Shown here one piece after another: positions 35,060 through 43,458 of a stretch of 64,000 bases of DNA (position 1 is its first letter; each line of letters begins with the position of its first letter). The notes below the pieces were generated by a model. The model did not search any database, was not told the DNA's origin, and saw only the letters and a program-made list of their open reading frames with translations. Origin of the DNA: Bacillota bacterium (GTDB taxonomy: Bacteria > Bacillota > Clostridia > Christensenellales > Aristaeellaceae); assembly GCA_023411175.1 (NCBI GenBank), contig JAEYPB010000077.1, positions 1-64,000 on the forward strand. Direction: 5' to 3'. A program made the position numbers and the translations under genes.

Positions 35060-35497
35060 ATGGCACTTGAACCATTTGTCAATTTCGGCGGAAACTGCCG
35101 GGAAGCCGTTACTTACTACGCGAAGGTGTTTGGAAGCGGCGAGCCAGAGTTCATGACCTTCCGGGACGCGCCGCCCGACGAGAGCATGCCGCTCACCGAG
35201 GCGGACAAGGACCTCGTCATGTACACCGACCTCGCCATTGCAGGCGTCCGGGTGATGTTCTGCGACACCCCCTCGGGCATGTCCTTCATTCCTGGCAACA
35301 ACATCAGCCTGACCATCGTTACGAAGGATACGGACGAGATCCGCCGTCTCTTCCGCGAGCTGGGCGACGGCGGCGAGGTGGAGATGGCGTTGCAGCGAAC
35401 CTTCTGGAGCCTTCTGTACGGCGCGGTAACGGACAGGTTCGGCATCCACTGGCAGTTCAGCCACGACAGCGGCCCGGAGATCATGAGCGGCAAATAG
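35060..35497 (+). CDS. VOC family protein (PhnB/glyoxalase-like)
   Basis: This 145-residue protein starts with the PhnB-type pattern PFVNFGGNCREAVTYYAKVFG and ends with the matching DRFGIHWQFS of the second beta-alpha-beta-beta-beta module. The vicinal-oxygen-chelate fold supports glyoxalase, dioxygenase or resistance functions; the PhnB-like subgroup has no agreed reaction. ATG 35060 has AAGGAG upstream. It is monocistronic and followed by a bidirectional terminator shared with rpsI. Confidence 0.85.
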   Translation: MALEPFVNFGGNCREAVTYYAKVFGSGEPEFMTFRDAPPDESMPLTEADKDLVMYTDLAIAGVRVMFCDTPSGMSFIPGNNISLTIVTKDTDEIRRLFRELGDGGEVEMALQRTFWSLLYGAVTDRFGIHWQFSHDSGPEIMSGK

Positions 35498-35528
35498 CGC
35501 CGTACAGAGCCTGATTTTTTGAAACGAA

Positions 35529-35552
35529 AAGCCCCGCTGAAAAGCGGGGCTT
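35529..35552. terminator. Bidirectional terminator between VOC gene and rpsI
   Basis: A 10-base-pair stem AAGCCCCGCT/AGCGGGGCTT closes a GAAA loop. On the minus strand TTCGTTTC follows. It separates convergent genes. Confidence 0.82.
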
Positions 35553-35569
35553 GAACGTTTTCGAATCGC

Positions 35570-35962
35570 TTAGCGCTTCGAGAACTGGGGCGCGCGGCGT
35601 GCGGCCTTGAGGCCGTACTTCTTGCGCTCCTTCATGCGCGGGTCGCGGGTCAGAAGGCCAGCCTTCTTGATGGTGGGCTTGAGTTCCTCGTCCGCCTTGA
35701 CCAGCGCGCGAGCGATGCCGTGACGGATGGCACCAGCCTGGCCGGTGTAGCCGCCGCCGTTGACGGTGGCCAGCACGTCGAAGCGGGCCAGCGTATCGGT
35801 GAGCGTCAGCGGCTGACGAACAGCCATCTTCAGCGTCTCAAGACCAAAGTATTCGTCGATGGAACGACGGTTGATGGTGATGTTGCCCTCGCCGGGAATC
35901 AGACGAATGCGGGCGATGGCCTTTTTCCTGCGGCCGACGGCGTTGTAGCAAACCTCAGACAT
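35570..35962 (-). CDS. rpsI: 30S ribosomal protein S9
   Basis: This 130-residue ribosomal protein shows the S9 N-terminal motif GRRKKAIARIRL and the conserved C terminus RRAPQFSKR, whose last lysine-arginine tail reaches the P-site tRNA. It lies 16 bases after rplM, the usual bacterial pairing. A GGAGGAGG site precedes the ATG. Confidence 0.98.
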   Translation of the reverse strand: MSEVCYNAVGRRKKAIARIRLIPGEGNITINRRSIDEYFGLETLKMAVRQPLTLTDTLARFDVLATVNGGGYTGQAGAIRHGIARALVKADEELKPTIKKAGLLTRDPRMKERKKYGLKAARRAPQFSKR

Positions 35963-35978
35963 TTTTCGTCCTCCTCCC

Positions 35979-36410
35979 TTACTTCACGATGAAATCCGCG
36001 GGCTTCTGAGCGGCGTGCGGATGCTCGGTGCCGCGGTATACATGCAGCTTCTTGAGCATCGCATAGCCGTTGGGACCCTTGGGCAGCATGCCGCGAACGG
36101 CTTCTTTCAGCGCGAACTCGGGCTTGGAAGCCATAAGGTTGCGATAGCTGGTTTCTTTCAGGCCGCCCGGATACCCGGTGTGATGACGGTAGAACTTCTG
36201 ATCCAGCTTCTTACCGGTCAGCCGAATCTTCTCTGCGTTGACGACGATGATGTTGTCGCCGGTGTCAACGTGCGGCGTGAAAATGGGCTTGTGCTTGCCG
36301 CGCAGCATGAGCGCGACCTGCGTTGCCAGCCTGCCCAGCACCAGATCGGTTGCGTCAATGACATACCACTGGCGATCCACTTCGCCTGTCTTGGCCATAA
36401 AGGTGTTCAC
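35979..36410 (-). CDS. rplM: 50S ribosomal protein L13
   Basis: This 143-residue ribosomal protein has the typical opening MAKTGEVDRQWYVIDATDLVLGRLA and the conserved HHTGYPGGLKE, MLPKGPNG and YRGTEHPHAAQKP segments. The start is a GTG at 36410 (residues NTFMAKTGEV follow, as in Clostridial L13), nine bases after GGGGAGG. It is co-transcribed with rpsI from a good promoter. Confidence 0.98.
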   Translation of the reverse strand: MNTFMAKTGEVDRQWYVIDATDLVLGRLATQVALMLRGKHKPIFTPHVDTGDNIIVVNAEKIRLTGKKLDQKFYRHHTGYPGGLKETSYRNLMASKPEFALKEAVRGMLPKGPNGYAMLKKLHVYRGTEHPHAAQKPADFIVK

Positions 36411-36517
36411 AGGTGATTCCTCCCCAACTCATTGCCTGGCGTCCGCCACGAGGTCAAGCGCGGCCTTCGCCCGCATTCGACGGGTTCGGGGCTAGTGATC
36501 CCATCGACGCAAGTTTT

Positions 36518-36547
36518 ATCATACCCGAAATACACCGGGCATGTCAA
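36518..36547 (-). promoter_or_regulatory. Promoter for rplM-rpsI
   Basis: Minus-strand TTGACA (36542-36547), 18-base spacer, TATGAT (36518-36523). The leader to rplM is about 100 bases and could hold autoregulatory structure, but I see no recognisable r-protein leader motif in it. Confidence 0.75.
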
Positions 36548-36615
36548 TGCCCTTAAAAATTAAATTTGGATAAATCATACTCCAACTGTGTCACCCGGGG
36601 AGCGACGGACTTACG

Positions 36616-37182
36616 CTAATAGACGTTAAGGCCCCCCAGCGGCGTCTCTTCCACGTAGACTGTCCCGTCCGAGCCCAGAACCCGCACGCCCAGTTCGTAC
36701 CGTCCGTTCAGGTCATAGGGCACGTCCATCTCTGCGCGGCTCAGATAACCGCTTGCTCCCGGCCAGACGGAGGTCGCGCCCTTCGCGACGGCGCTGCCGG
36801 TGCCGTCCCGCAGGAGAAGCTCTACCAGAACCTCTTGCGAAGGCGCTTCGCCATGCCAGGCCACGTCAACCGCAAGGCGGTAACCGGACGGTATGTAGGT
36901 CCTGAATTTTGCCGACTGAACAGACAGCGACCCAGCTTGCGCGCTCTCCGCCGCGGCGCTCCGTAACACGACCGTGACGGTCCTCGGCACGCGAACATTC
37001 GCCACCACGATGATCAGTATGACCAGAACTGGGATGAACCACAGGTAGCAAAATCGGCTCAGGCCAAAGTCCCGGAGCCGGTCGCGGGCGCTCTTGTGCG
37101 CGCGGCGCTTGCGGTGGGCGGGACGGACTTTCGGCATTTTTCTTTTAAGACGCAGCCGCTTCGGCCATGTCCAGTATCGCAT
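36616..37182 (-). CDS. Single-pass membrane protein, unknown
   Basis: A 188-residue protein that I do not recognise. A very basic cytoplasmic N terminus (about 1-43, rich in Arg/Lys/His) is followed by one membrane segment (about 45-63, LWFIPVLVILIIVVANV) and an extracytoplasmic domain of about 120 residues predicted to be mostly beta, with RVPRTVTVVLR and YELGVRVLGSDG segments. The layout suggests a wall-facing beta-sandwich domain anchored in the membrane. ATG 37182 has TTGGAGG upstream. It follows the YkvI-like gene by 23 bases and may be co-transcribed with it. Confidence 0.72.
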   Translation of the reverse strand: MRYWTWPKRLRLKRKMPKVRPAHRKRRAHKSARDRLRDFGLSRFCYLWFIPVLVILIIVVANVRVPRTVTVVLRSAAAESAQAGSLSVQSAKFRTYIPSGYRLAVDVAWHGEAPSQEVLVELLLRDGTGSAVAKGATSVWPGASGYLSRAEMDVPYDLNGRYELGVRVLGSDGTVYVEETPLGGLNVY

Positions 37183-37205
37183 CGACGCCTCCAAATAAGA
37201 AGATT

Positions 37206-38195
37206 CTAAAGGTATGAGATCAGTATCAGGAGCATTACCGAGCACAGGACGCCCATCGCCGGATAGCCGACGCCGACCAGCGCGGAAAGCCCGGCCATCG
37301 ACAGCGCCAGCGCGGCGGCGCAGGAGAAAAACAGCGCCTGACCGGGTTTCAGCCCAAGCGCGCCCAGCTGCGCGCGAAGCGCAGACAGCGCCGCCGACAG
37401 CGTGGTCACGACCGCGAGGAACAGCGCGCCGATCGACAGGTAGTAGCCCGCAACGCCCCAGCGCTCGGCCATGGCCACCGAGGGCAGCATCATCTGCCGC
37501 GTGTCCGCACCGGCGCGCAGGAGCGCCCAGTTGGCCGGTATCATCATTGCTGCCAGGAGCAGCGCCGTAAACAGCCCGACGCGCCTGGGATTGATCTTCT
37601 CCCCCACGCCCAGGCAGACGACGCCTGCGGCGACCGTCGCGTTAAACGCCGCGTAGATCATCCCCGAAGCGGCCGAAATCACGATGGACCCACCCGCATG
37701 AATACCGTCCGTGTTCTGACCGGCGCCCAGCGCCAGGTACCACGCCACCATCATCACGACCAGAAAGAGCCCCGCCGACGGCAGCGCGCCGCGCATGGTC
37801 AGCAACAGCCCGCAGGCAAGCGTAATCGCCGTGCCCAAGAGAAACGACCCGTGCACCGGAAAGGTGAGCGCACCCAGCGTCGCGCCGGTGGACAGCATTG
37901 CGCCCGCGCAGAGCACGAGAAGCGCCGCGTAGACCGCCTCCATGGCGAGGCCCGAGCCGCGCCCCATCGTCTTTGAAAAAACGCCGGGCAAATCCCGGCA
38001 GCCGGTGCGCTTCGCAAGCGCCGCGACCGTCCCGGTCAGAAAGCCCGCGCCCGCGCAGGCAATCAACATTCCGAGCCAGGAAGGCGCCCCCTGTCCCGAA
38101 AAAAACACCACCAGCTCCCGGCCCGACGCGAAGCCCGCGCCCACCATCGCCGCCACGGCGGATAGCGCCGCGGAAAGATTGACAGCCTTGCGCAT
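37206..38195 (-). CDS. YkvI-family membrane protein (transporter-like)
   Basis: This 329-residue membrane protein has about ten hydrophobic segments. The N-terminal pattern MVGAGFASGRELVVFF (about 17-32) is the hallmark of the YkvI/COG3949 family, which has an amino-acid-transporter-like (LeuT/APC) fold with a broken first helix at GAGFASG. Substrates are unknown. The start ATG has GGGGGAAT-type leader sequence upstream. GC content in the gene is high even for this window. Confidence 0.82.
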   Translation of the reverse strand: MRKAVNLSAALSAVAAMVGAGFASGRELVVFFSGQGAPSWLGMLIACAGAGFLTGTVAALAKRTGCRDLPGVFSKTMGRGSGLAMEAVYAALLVLCAGAMLSTGATLGALTFPVHGSFLLGTAITLACGLLLTMRGALPSAGLFLVVMMVAWYLALGAGQNTDGIHAGGSIVISAASGMIYAAFNATVAAGVVCLGVGEKINPRRVGLFTALLLAAMMIPANWALLRAGADTRQMMLPSVAMAERWGVAGYYLSIGALFLAVVTTLSAALSALRAQLGALGLKPGQALFFSCAAALALSMAGLSALVGVGYPAMGVLCSVMLLILISYL

Positions 38196-38253
38196 CCGAT
38201 TCCCCCCTCGGGGAACCTTATGCGCCTGTCCTGCACGGAAATGACCGCGCTTT

Positions 38254-38892
38254 TCAGCCGTCCCGGACGATGAGCCCCAAGAGCTTCGAAAGCTCCACCG
38301 CCTGCGACGGTGTGACCACCGCGCCCCGGAGTTCGCCCCCCGAGAGCTTGATCCCGTCTATGGCGCAGGAACGAAGGTCAATGCCCTTCAGCGGCGCCGC
38401 GAGGAATTCCGTGGCGGTGAGGATGCAGCGGTCGAACGATACGCCCTTCAGCGTGCAGCCGGAAAAGGAGGCTTCCTTCAGATCGCAGTCCTCAAAATGG
38501 ACGGCTTCCAGTTTGGCCTTTCCGAACCCCGCGTAGCCGAACCGGCAGCCGGAAATGTGCGCGTGGGCGATCCAGGCCTCGGCGATCTCGGCGCCTACCG
38601 CGCGGCAGTCCGACAGTTCCACGCGCCGGAAGGCGGCGCCCCGCAGGCTGGCATTGGAAAAATCGCAGCCGTAGAACGCGCAGTCGCTGAAGCTTAGCCA
38701 GCGCACGCTGATACTTTCGAAACGGCAGCGAACAAACGAGCAGCCGGTAAACTCCAGCCGACGCTCGGTCAGGCCGTTAAGCTCGCCGCCTTCAAAGAGC
38801 ATTCCCGAAACCTCGTCGCCCGACGCGGCGGCGCGAAGCGCCTCCGCCTGCAATTCTCCGGGCGTCAATTCTTTGGGAATCGCAGGTTTCAT
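38254..38892 (-). CDS. Qnr-like pentapeptide repeat protein
   Basis: This 212-residue protein is almost entirely pentapeptide repeats (A/C-[DNSF]-[LF]-x-x pattern from about 35 to 185), which fold as a right-handed beta-helix. Length, the interrupted repeats, and the C-terminal dimerisation segment (VTPSQAVELSKLLGL) match Gram-positive Qnr proteins such as EfsQnr (VTPEQAIYLASALGL, from memory). Qnr proteins mimic DNA and protect gyrase/topoisomerase IV from quinolones. It is divergently transcribed from type IIA topoisomerase genes, 129 bases away. I chose ATG 38892 (MKPAIP) by analogy to the EfsQnr start; ATG 38907 is possible. Shine-Dalgarno signals are poor for both. Confidence 0.72.
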   Translation of the reverse strand: MKPAIPKELTPGELQAEALRAAASGDEVSGMLFEGGELNGLTERRLEFTGCSFVRCRFESISVRWLSFSDCAFYGCDFSNASLRGAAFRRVELSDCRAVGAEIAEAWIAHAHISGCRFGYAGFGKAKLEAVHFEDCDLKEASFSGCTLKGVSFDRCILTATEFLAAPLKGIDLRSCAIDGIKLSGGELRGAVVTPSQAVELSKLLGLIVRDG

Positions 38893-38961
38893 CCGATTCA
38901 AACCCATCACCCGCGTCTACGATACCACGATTGGGCGCAAAATACAACGGCTTGCGTGCAT

Positions 38962-38991
38962 TTGCATTCGCCGCGCCATATATGGTATAAT
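38962..38991 (+). promoter_or_regulatory. Promoter for the topoisomerase operon
   Basis: TTGCAT (38962-38967), 18-base spacer, consensus TATAAT (38986-38991), 30 bases upstream of the subunit B start. Confidence 0.7.
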
Positions 38992-39021
38992 ATTCTGAAA
39001 ACGATTTTTGGGAGGATGCGC

Positions 39022-40992
39022 ATGGCAAAATATCAGGCCAGCGATATACAGATCCTCGAGGGACTCGACGCGGTCCGGATGCGCCCGGGCATGTACATCG
39101 GCTCTACGGGATCGCGCGGGCTTCACCATCTGATCTGGGAGATCGTCGACAACGCCATCGACGAGGCGATGAACGGCTACGCCACCGAAATAACCGTGAC
39201 CCTCAAAAAGGACGACAGCTGCGAGGTGTCGGACAACGGCCGGGGAATCCCGGTGGACATCCACCCGCAGCTCGGCGTTTCCGCGGTACAGGTCGTCTAC
39301 ACCCAGCTGCACGCAGGCGGCAAGTTTGACAACAAAAACTATGCGTATTCCGGCGGTCTGCACGGCGTGGGCGCGTCGGTGGTCAACGCGCTGTCCGAAT
39401 GGGTCATCGTGGACGTTTACCAGGATTTCAGCCACTATCAGCAGCGCTTCGAGAGTGTGGAGGACAAAAAAACCGGAAAAATCATCTCCGGCCACCCCGT
39501 CGCGCCGCTTGAAAAGCTGGGAAACACCAGAAAGCGCGGCACCACCGTGTGCTTCAAGCCCGACCCCCGCGTCTTTGAGGAAACCAGCTTCAACGGCGAC
39601 CAGGTCAGGCGCCGCATCCGGGAGCTCGCGTACCTCAACCGCGGCGTCTCCTTCCGCTTCATCGACGAGCGCATCAAGGACGCCGAAAAACGGAGCGTGG
39701 AGTACAGGTACGACGGCGGCCTCGCGGACTATGTACGGTATCTGAACGCGGACAAGAACCCCATCGGCGAGCCGATCCTGTTCGAAGGCAAGAAGGAAGG
39801 CACGCTTCTGCGCGTCGCGATTCAGTACACCGATTCCTACACCGAAAACATCTTTTCCTTTGTCAACAATATCCCCACCGCCGAGGGCGGTACCCACGAG
39901 ACCGGCTTCAAGGCCGCAATCACCAAGGTGTTCAACGACTATGCCCGCCGCATCGGCGCGCTGAAGGAAAAGGACTCGAACCTGTCCGGCGACGATTTCC
40001 GCGAGGGCATGACCGCCGTCATCGCTTGCGGCGTGCAGAAGCCCCAGTTCGAAGGGCAGACCAAGGGCCGCCTGGGCAACACAGAGGTTCGCCCGCTGGT
40101 GGAGGCCATCGTCACCGAGCAGATGGCGCTGTACCTGGAGGACTTGAAAAACCAGGAGCTGGGCCAGCGGATCATCGAAAAGGCGGTGCAGGCCGCCCGC
40201 GTGCGCGAAGCCGCCCGAAAAGCCCGCGACGTGGCGCGCCAGAAAAATCAGCTGGAGGCCGCGCCGCTGGTAGGCAAGCTGTCCAGCTGCACCGGGCGGG
40301 ACGCCTCCAAAAACGAGCTCTTCATCGTCGAGGGCGACTCCGCAGGCGGCAGCGCCAAGCAGGGGCGCGACCGGCGCTTTCAGGCGATCCTGCCGCTTCG
40401 CGGAAAACCTTTGAACGTAGAAAAGAAGCGCATCGACCAGGTGCTCGCCAACGAGGAGTTCCGCTCCGTCATCACGGCGCTGGGCACCGGCATCGGCGAG
40501 GATTTCGACCTCAAGACCCTCAAGTACAACCGCGTCATCATCCTGTCGGACGCCGACCAGGACGGTGCGCACATCCGCGCGATTCTTCTGACCTTCTTTT
40601 TCCGCTACATGCGGGAACTGGTGGCCGAGGGGCATGTGTTTATCGGCATGCCGCCGCTCTACAAATGCCAGAAGGGCTCGAACCTCATCTACTGCTACGA
40701 CGACCGGGAATTGGACGCCGCCATCAAGAAGATCGGCCGCGGCTACACGCTGCAGCGCTACAAGGGCCTGGGCGAAATGAACCCGGAACAGCTGTGGGAG
40801 ACCACCATGAACCCGGAAAACCGCAAGCTCGTTCAGGTTACGCTGGAGGACGCGCCGGAAGCCGAGCGCCTTGTGACGGTGCTCATGGGCGATAAGGTGG
40901 ACCCCCGCAGGGAGTACATCAGCCTCCACGCCAACTTCAACCGCGAGGACAAATTCATCGACCGCGTAGAGATCGGGGGTGAGGCGCAGTGA
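39022..40992 (+). CDS. Type IIA DNA topoisomerase subunit B (GyrB/ParE)
   Basis: This 656-residue ATPase subunit powers strand passage. The GHKL ATPase motifs are IVDNAIDEA at 41-49, DNGRGIP at 71-77 and GGLHGVG at 111-117. The TOPRIM domain has EGDSAGGSAKQGRDR, PLRGK and the metal-binding DADQDGAHI. The C-terminal YKGLGEMNPEQLWETTM is conserved. I cannot decide between gyrase and topoisomerase IV by eye. The locus is away from dnaA/recF, which favours the second Clostridial type IIA enzyme. ATG 39022 follows GGGAGG at six bases; the upstream extension of the frame crosses the promoter and is rejected. Confidence 0.95.
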   Translation: MAKYQASDIQILEGLDAVRMRPGMYIGSTGSRGLHHLIWEIVDNAIDEAMNGYATEITVTLKKDDSCEVSDNGRGIPVDIHPQLGVSAVQVVYTQLHAGGKFDNKNYAYSGGLHGVGASVVNALSEWVIVDVYQDFSHYQQRFESVEDKKTGKIISGHPVAPLEKLGNTRKRGTTVCFKPDPRVFEETSFNGDQVRRRIRELAYLNRGVSFRFIDERIKDAEKRSVEYRYDGGLADYVRYLNADKNPIGEPILFEGKKEGTLLRVAIQYTDSYTENIFSFVNNIPTAEGGTHETGFKAAITKVFNDYARRIGALKEKDSNLSGDDFREGMTAVIACGVQKPQFEGQTKGRLGNTEVRPLVEAIVTEQMALYLEDLKNQELGQRIIEKAVQAARVREAARKARDVARQKNQLEAAPLVGKLSSCTGRDASKNELFIVEGDSAGGSAKQGRDRRFQAILPLRGKPLNVEKKRIDQVLANEEFRSVITALGTGIGEDFDLKTLKYNRVIILSDADQDGAHIRAILLTFFFRYMRELVAEGHVFIGMPPLYKCQKGSNLIYCYDDRELDAAIKKIGRGYTLQRYKGLGEMNPEQLWETTMNPENRKLVQVTLEDAPEAERLVTVLMGDKVDPRREYISLHANFNREDKFIDRVEIGGEAQ

Positions 40993-43406
40993 GCAAAATC
41001 GAACAGCCCCGCGACGTCATCATCCAGCGCGCGATGGAAGACGTAATGCACCAGTCGATGATCCCCTACTCCGAGTACGTCATCCTGGAGCGCGCGCTCC
41101 CCAGGGTCGAGGACGGCCTGAAACCGGTGCAGCGGCGCATCCTGTATACGATGCACGAACTGGGCCTGTCCAGCGACAAGCCCCACAGAAAGTGCGCCCG
41201 CATCGTCGGCGACTGCCTGGGCAAGTACCACCCCCACGGCGACACATCGGTTTATGACGCGCTGGCGCGGATGGCGCAGCCCTTCGTAATGCGGGGCATG
41301 CTGGTGGACGGCCACGGAAGCTTCGGCTCCATCGACGGCGACAGCCCTGCGGCGATGCGCTACACCGAAGCAAAGATGACGAGCCTTGCGATGGAGCTTC
41401 TGCGCGACATCGAAAAGGACACCGTGGGCTTCCACCTGAACTTTGACGACACCCAGAAGGAGCCGGACATGCTGCCCGGCCGCTTCCCAAACCTTCTCGT
41501 CAACGGCGCCTCGGGCATCGCCGTCGGGCTCGCCACCAACATCCCGCCCCACAACCTGGGTGAGGCCATCGACGGCGTGGTGGCGCAGATCGACAACCCC
41601 GCGATCACGGTGGACGAGCTGATGCGCTTTATCCCCGCACCAGACTTCCCCACCGGCGGCATCCTCCTCGTGGACGACGAGCTGCGGCAGGCCTACGAGA
41701 CCGGCCGCGGAAAGCTGCAGGTGCGGGCGAAGGTGCACGTGGAGCCCGGCCCATCGGGGCGCTCCCTCCTGGTCGTCACCGAAATGCCCTATCAGGTGGG
41801 CAAGTCGTCGATGCTGGAGAAGATTCTAAAGCTCAGCGAAGAAAAGAAGTCGCTCTTCGGCGGCATCCACGACATCCGGGACGAGTCCGACCGCACCGGC
41901 ATGCGCGCGGTCATCGAGCTCAAGCGCGATGTGGACCCGGAGCGGGCGCTGGCGCTGCTCTACAAGTATTCGGACCTTCAGACCACCTTCGGTGTCAACA
42001 TCGTGGCGATCGCGGGCGGAAAGCCCGTGCAGATGGGCCTGAAGGAAGTGATCGGTCACTTCATCCGCCACCAGAAGGACGTGGTCACCCGGCGCACAAA
42101 GCATGAGCTGGAACAGGCCAAGGCCCGGGCGCACATCTTGGAGGGCCTCATCATCGCCGTGGACAACCTGGACGAGGTAATCCGGCTGATCCGCGCAAGC
42201 TCGACGCCCAAGGAAGCCCGCGAAAAGCTGATGTCGCGGTTTGGCCTTACCGAAATCCAGGCGCAGGCGATCCTCGACATGCGCCTGCAGCGGCTGACGA
42301 ACCTTGAAATCGTGTCGCTTCGCAAGGAATACGAAGAGCTCAAAAAACTGATCGACCGGATGACGGGCATCCTGAACAGCGAAAAAAAGCTTTTGAACGT
42401 CATCAAACAGGAGCTTCAGGAAATCAGGTCGCGCCACGCCGATCCCCGCCGCACGCAACTTATCTCAAAACCCGAGGAGGTTCAGGTCTTCGAAGAAGAG
42501 AAGCCCGTCGCCGAGGAAGCGGTGGTCGTGGTCACCCGCGCGGGCTTCGTGAAGCGGCTGACGCCAAAGGCGTGGGAAAAGGTGCAGGCGGAGGATGCCG
42601 AAAGGCCGCGCCTCCTCTTGCGCGCGATGACCGACGAGCGCATCCTCTTCTTCTCCGGCTCGGGGCAGTGCTACCCCGTTCCGGTCTCTCAGGTGCCGGA
42701 GACGCGGCCGAAGGACAGAGGGCTTGCGCTGACGGGCCTGCTTGCCGGCTACGACGCGAAGGAAGCGCTCGTCACCGCGTTCCCGCTGAAGGAAGACGGC
42801 TACACCGGCGACCTTGTCTTTGCCACCAAGGGCGGCCTCGTCAAGCGAAGTGCCCTGTCCGAGTACGCGGTCAGGAAGTCCCGCTTCGCGGCGCTCAACC
42901 TGAAATCGGGCGACGAGCTGGCGAGCGTTGAGCGCACGTCGGGCGAAGGGCAGATGCTCGTCGTCACCGAACGCGCCATGTCCATCCTCTTTGACGCCGC
43001 CGAGATCCCCGCAACCGGCCGCGCGACCGCGGGGGTCAAGGGCATCGCCCTCTCTCCCGGCGACCGGGTGGTCTGCACGTTCCTGTTCGAATCCGCCGAG
43101 GGCGAGGTGCTCCTCGTCAGCGACCGGGGCTACATGAAGCGAAGCCTCCTCGTGGACTTCGATCCGCAGGCGCGGGGTGGCAAGGGCGTAAAGTGCTTCA
43201 CCTTCCTCAAAAACGGCGCCAACGGCGAGAAAATCTCCGGCGCGTTGATGGTTCGGGAACCCTTCGACTTTATCGCGCTGCAGAAACAGGGTCAGGCCAC
43301 GAAGCTCAACACCGAATGGGTCAAAATCGAGCTGAAGGCCGGCAAGGGTCAGCCGCATGTGATGGCGATGATGGACGACCTGATCGAAGAAGTCTTTCCG
43401 GTCTAA
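40989..43406 (+). CDS. Type IIA DNA topoisomerase subunit A (GyrA/ParC)
   Basis: This 805-residue subunit cuts and rejoins DNA. The catalytic tyrosine is Y125 in AAMRYTEAK. The quinolone region reads KYHPHGDTSVYD, with T86 and D90 at the positions of E. coli GyrA S83 and D87. The winged-helix and tower domains extend to about 490, and the beta-pinwheel domain covers about 500-800. A GyrA-box-like QARGGKG sits near residue 726, late in the pinwheel rather than in its first blade. The GTG start overlaps the subunit B stop (GTGA), so the two are co-translated. DKPHRKCARIVGDCLGKY resembles GyrA more than ParC. Confidence 0.95.
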   Translation: MSKIEQPRDVIIQRAMEDVMHQSMIPYSEYVILERALPRVEDGLKPVQRRILYTMHELGLSSDKPHRKCARIVGDCLGKYHPHGDTSVYDALARMAQPFVMRGMLVDGHGSFGSIDGDSPAAMRYTEAKMTSLAMELLRDIEKDTVGFHLNFDDTQKEPDMLPGRFPNLLVNGASGIAVGLATNIPPHNLGEAIDGVVAQIDNPAITVDELMRFIPAPDFPTGGILLVDDELRQAYETGRGKLQVRAKVHVEPGPSGRSLLVVTEMPYQVGKSSMLEKILKLSEEKKSLFGGIHDIRDESDRTGMRAVIELKRDVDPERALALLYKYSDLQTTFGVNIVAIAGGKPVQMGLKEVIGHFIRHQKDVVTRRTKHELEQAKARAHILEGLIIAVDNLDEVIRLIRASSTPKEAREKLMSRFGLTEIQAQAILDMRLQRLTNLEIVSLRKEYEELKKLIDRMTGILNSEKKLLNVIKQELQEIRSRHADPRRTQLISKPEEVQVFEEEKPVAEEAVVVVTRAGFVKRLTPKAWEKVQAEDAERPRLLLRAMTDERILFFSGSGQCYPVPVSQVPETRPKDRGLALTGLLAGYDAKEALVTAFPLKEDGYTGDLVFATKGGLVKRSALSEYAVRKSRFAALNLKSGDELASVERTSGEGQMLVVTERAMSILFDAAEIPATGRATAGVKGIALSPGDRVVCTFLFESAEGEVLLVSDRGYMKRSLLVDFDPQARGGKGVKCFTFLKNGANGEKISGALMVREPFDFIALQKQGQATKLNTEWVKIELKAGKGQPHVMAMMDDLIEEVFPV

Positions 43407-43416
43407 TCCGGCATAG

Positions 43417-43450
43417 AATGAGCCCCGGCCTAAACCGGGGCTCATTTTTT
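43417..43450 (+). terminator. Terminator after the topoisomerase operon
   Basis: A perfect 12-base-pair stem (AATGAGCCCCGG) with a 6-base loop and TTTTTT run, 10 bases after the stop. It also lies just past the 3' end of rsmA on the other strand. Confidence 0.9.
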
Positions 43451-43458
43451 ATGAAGGG

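Noticed and set aside
38917..40929. Open frame of 670 codons antisense to topoisomerase subunit B
   Set aside because: It mirrors a conserved essential gene, has no known domain, no ribosome site at its start, and is expected in GC-rich DNA where the antisense frame of biased codons rarely has stops.
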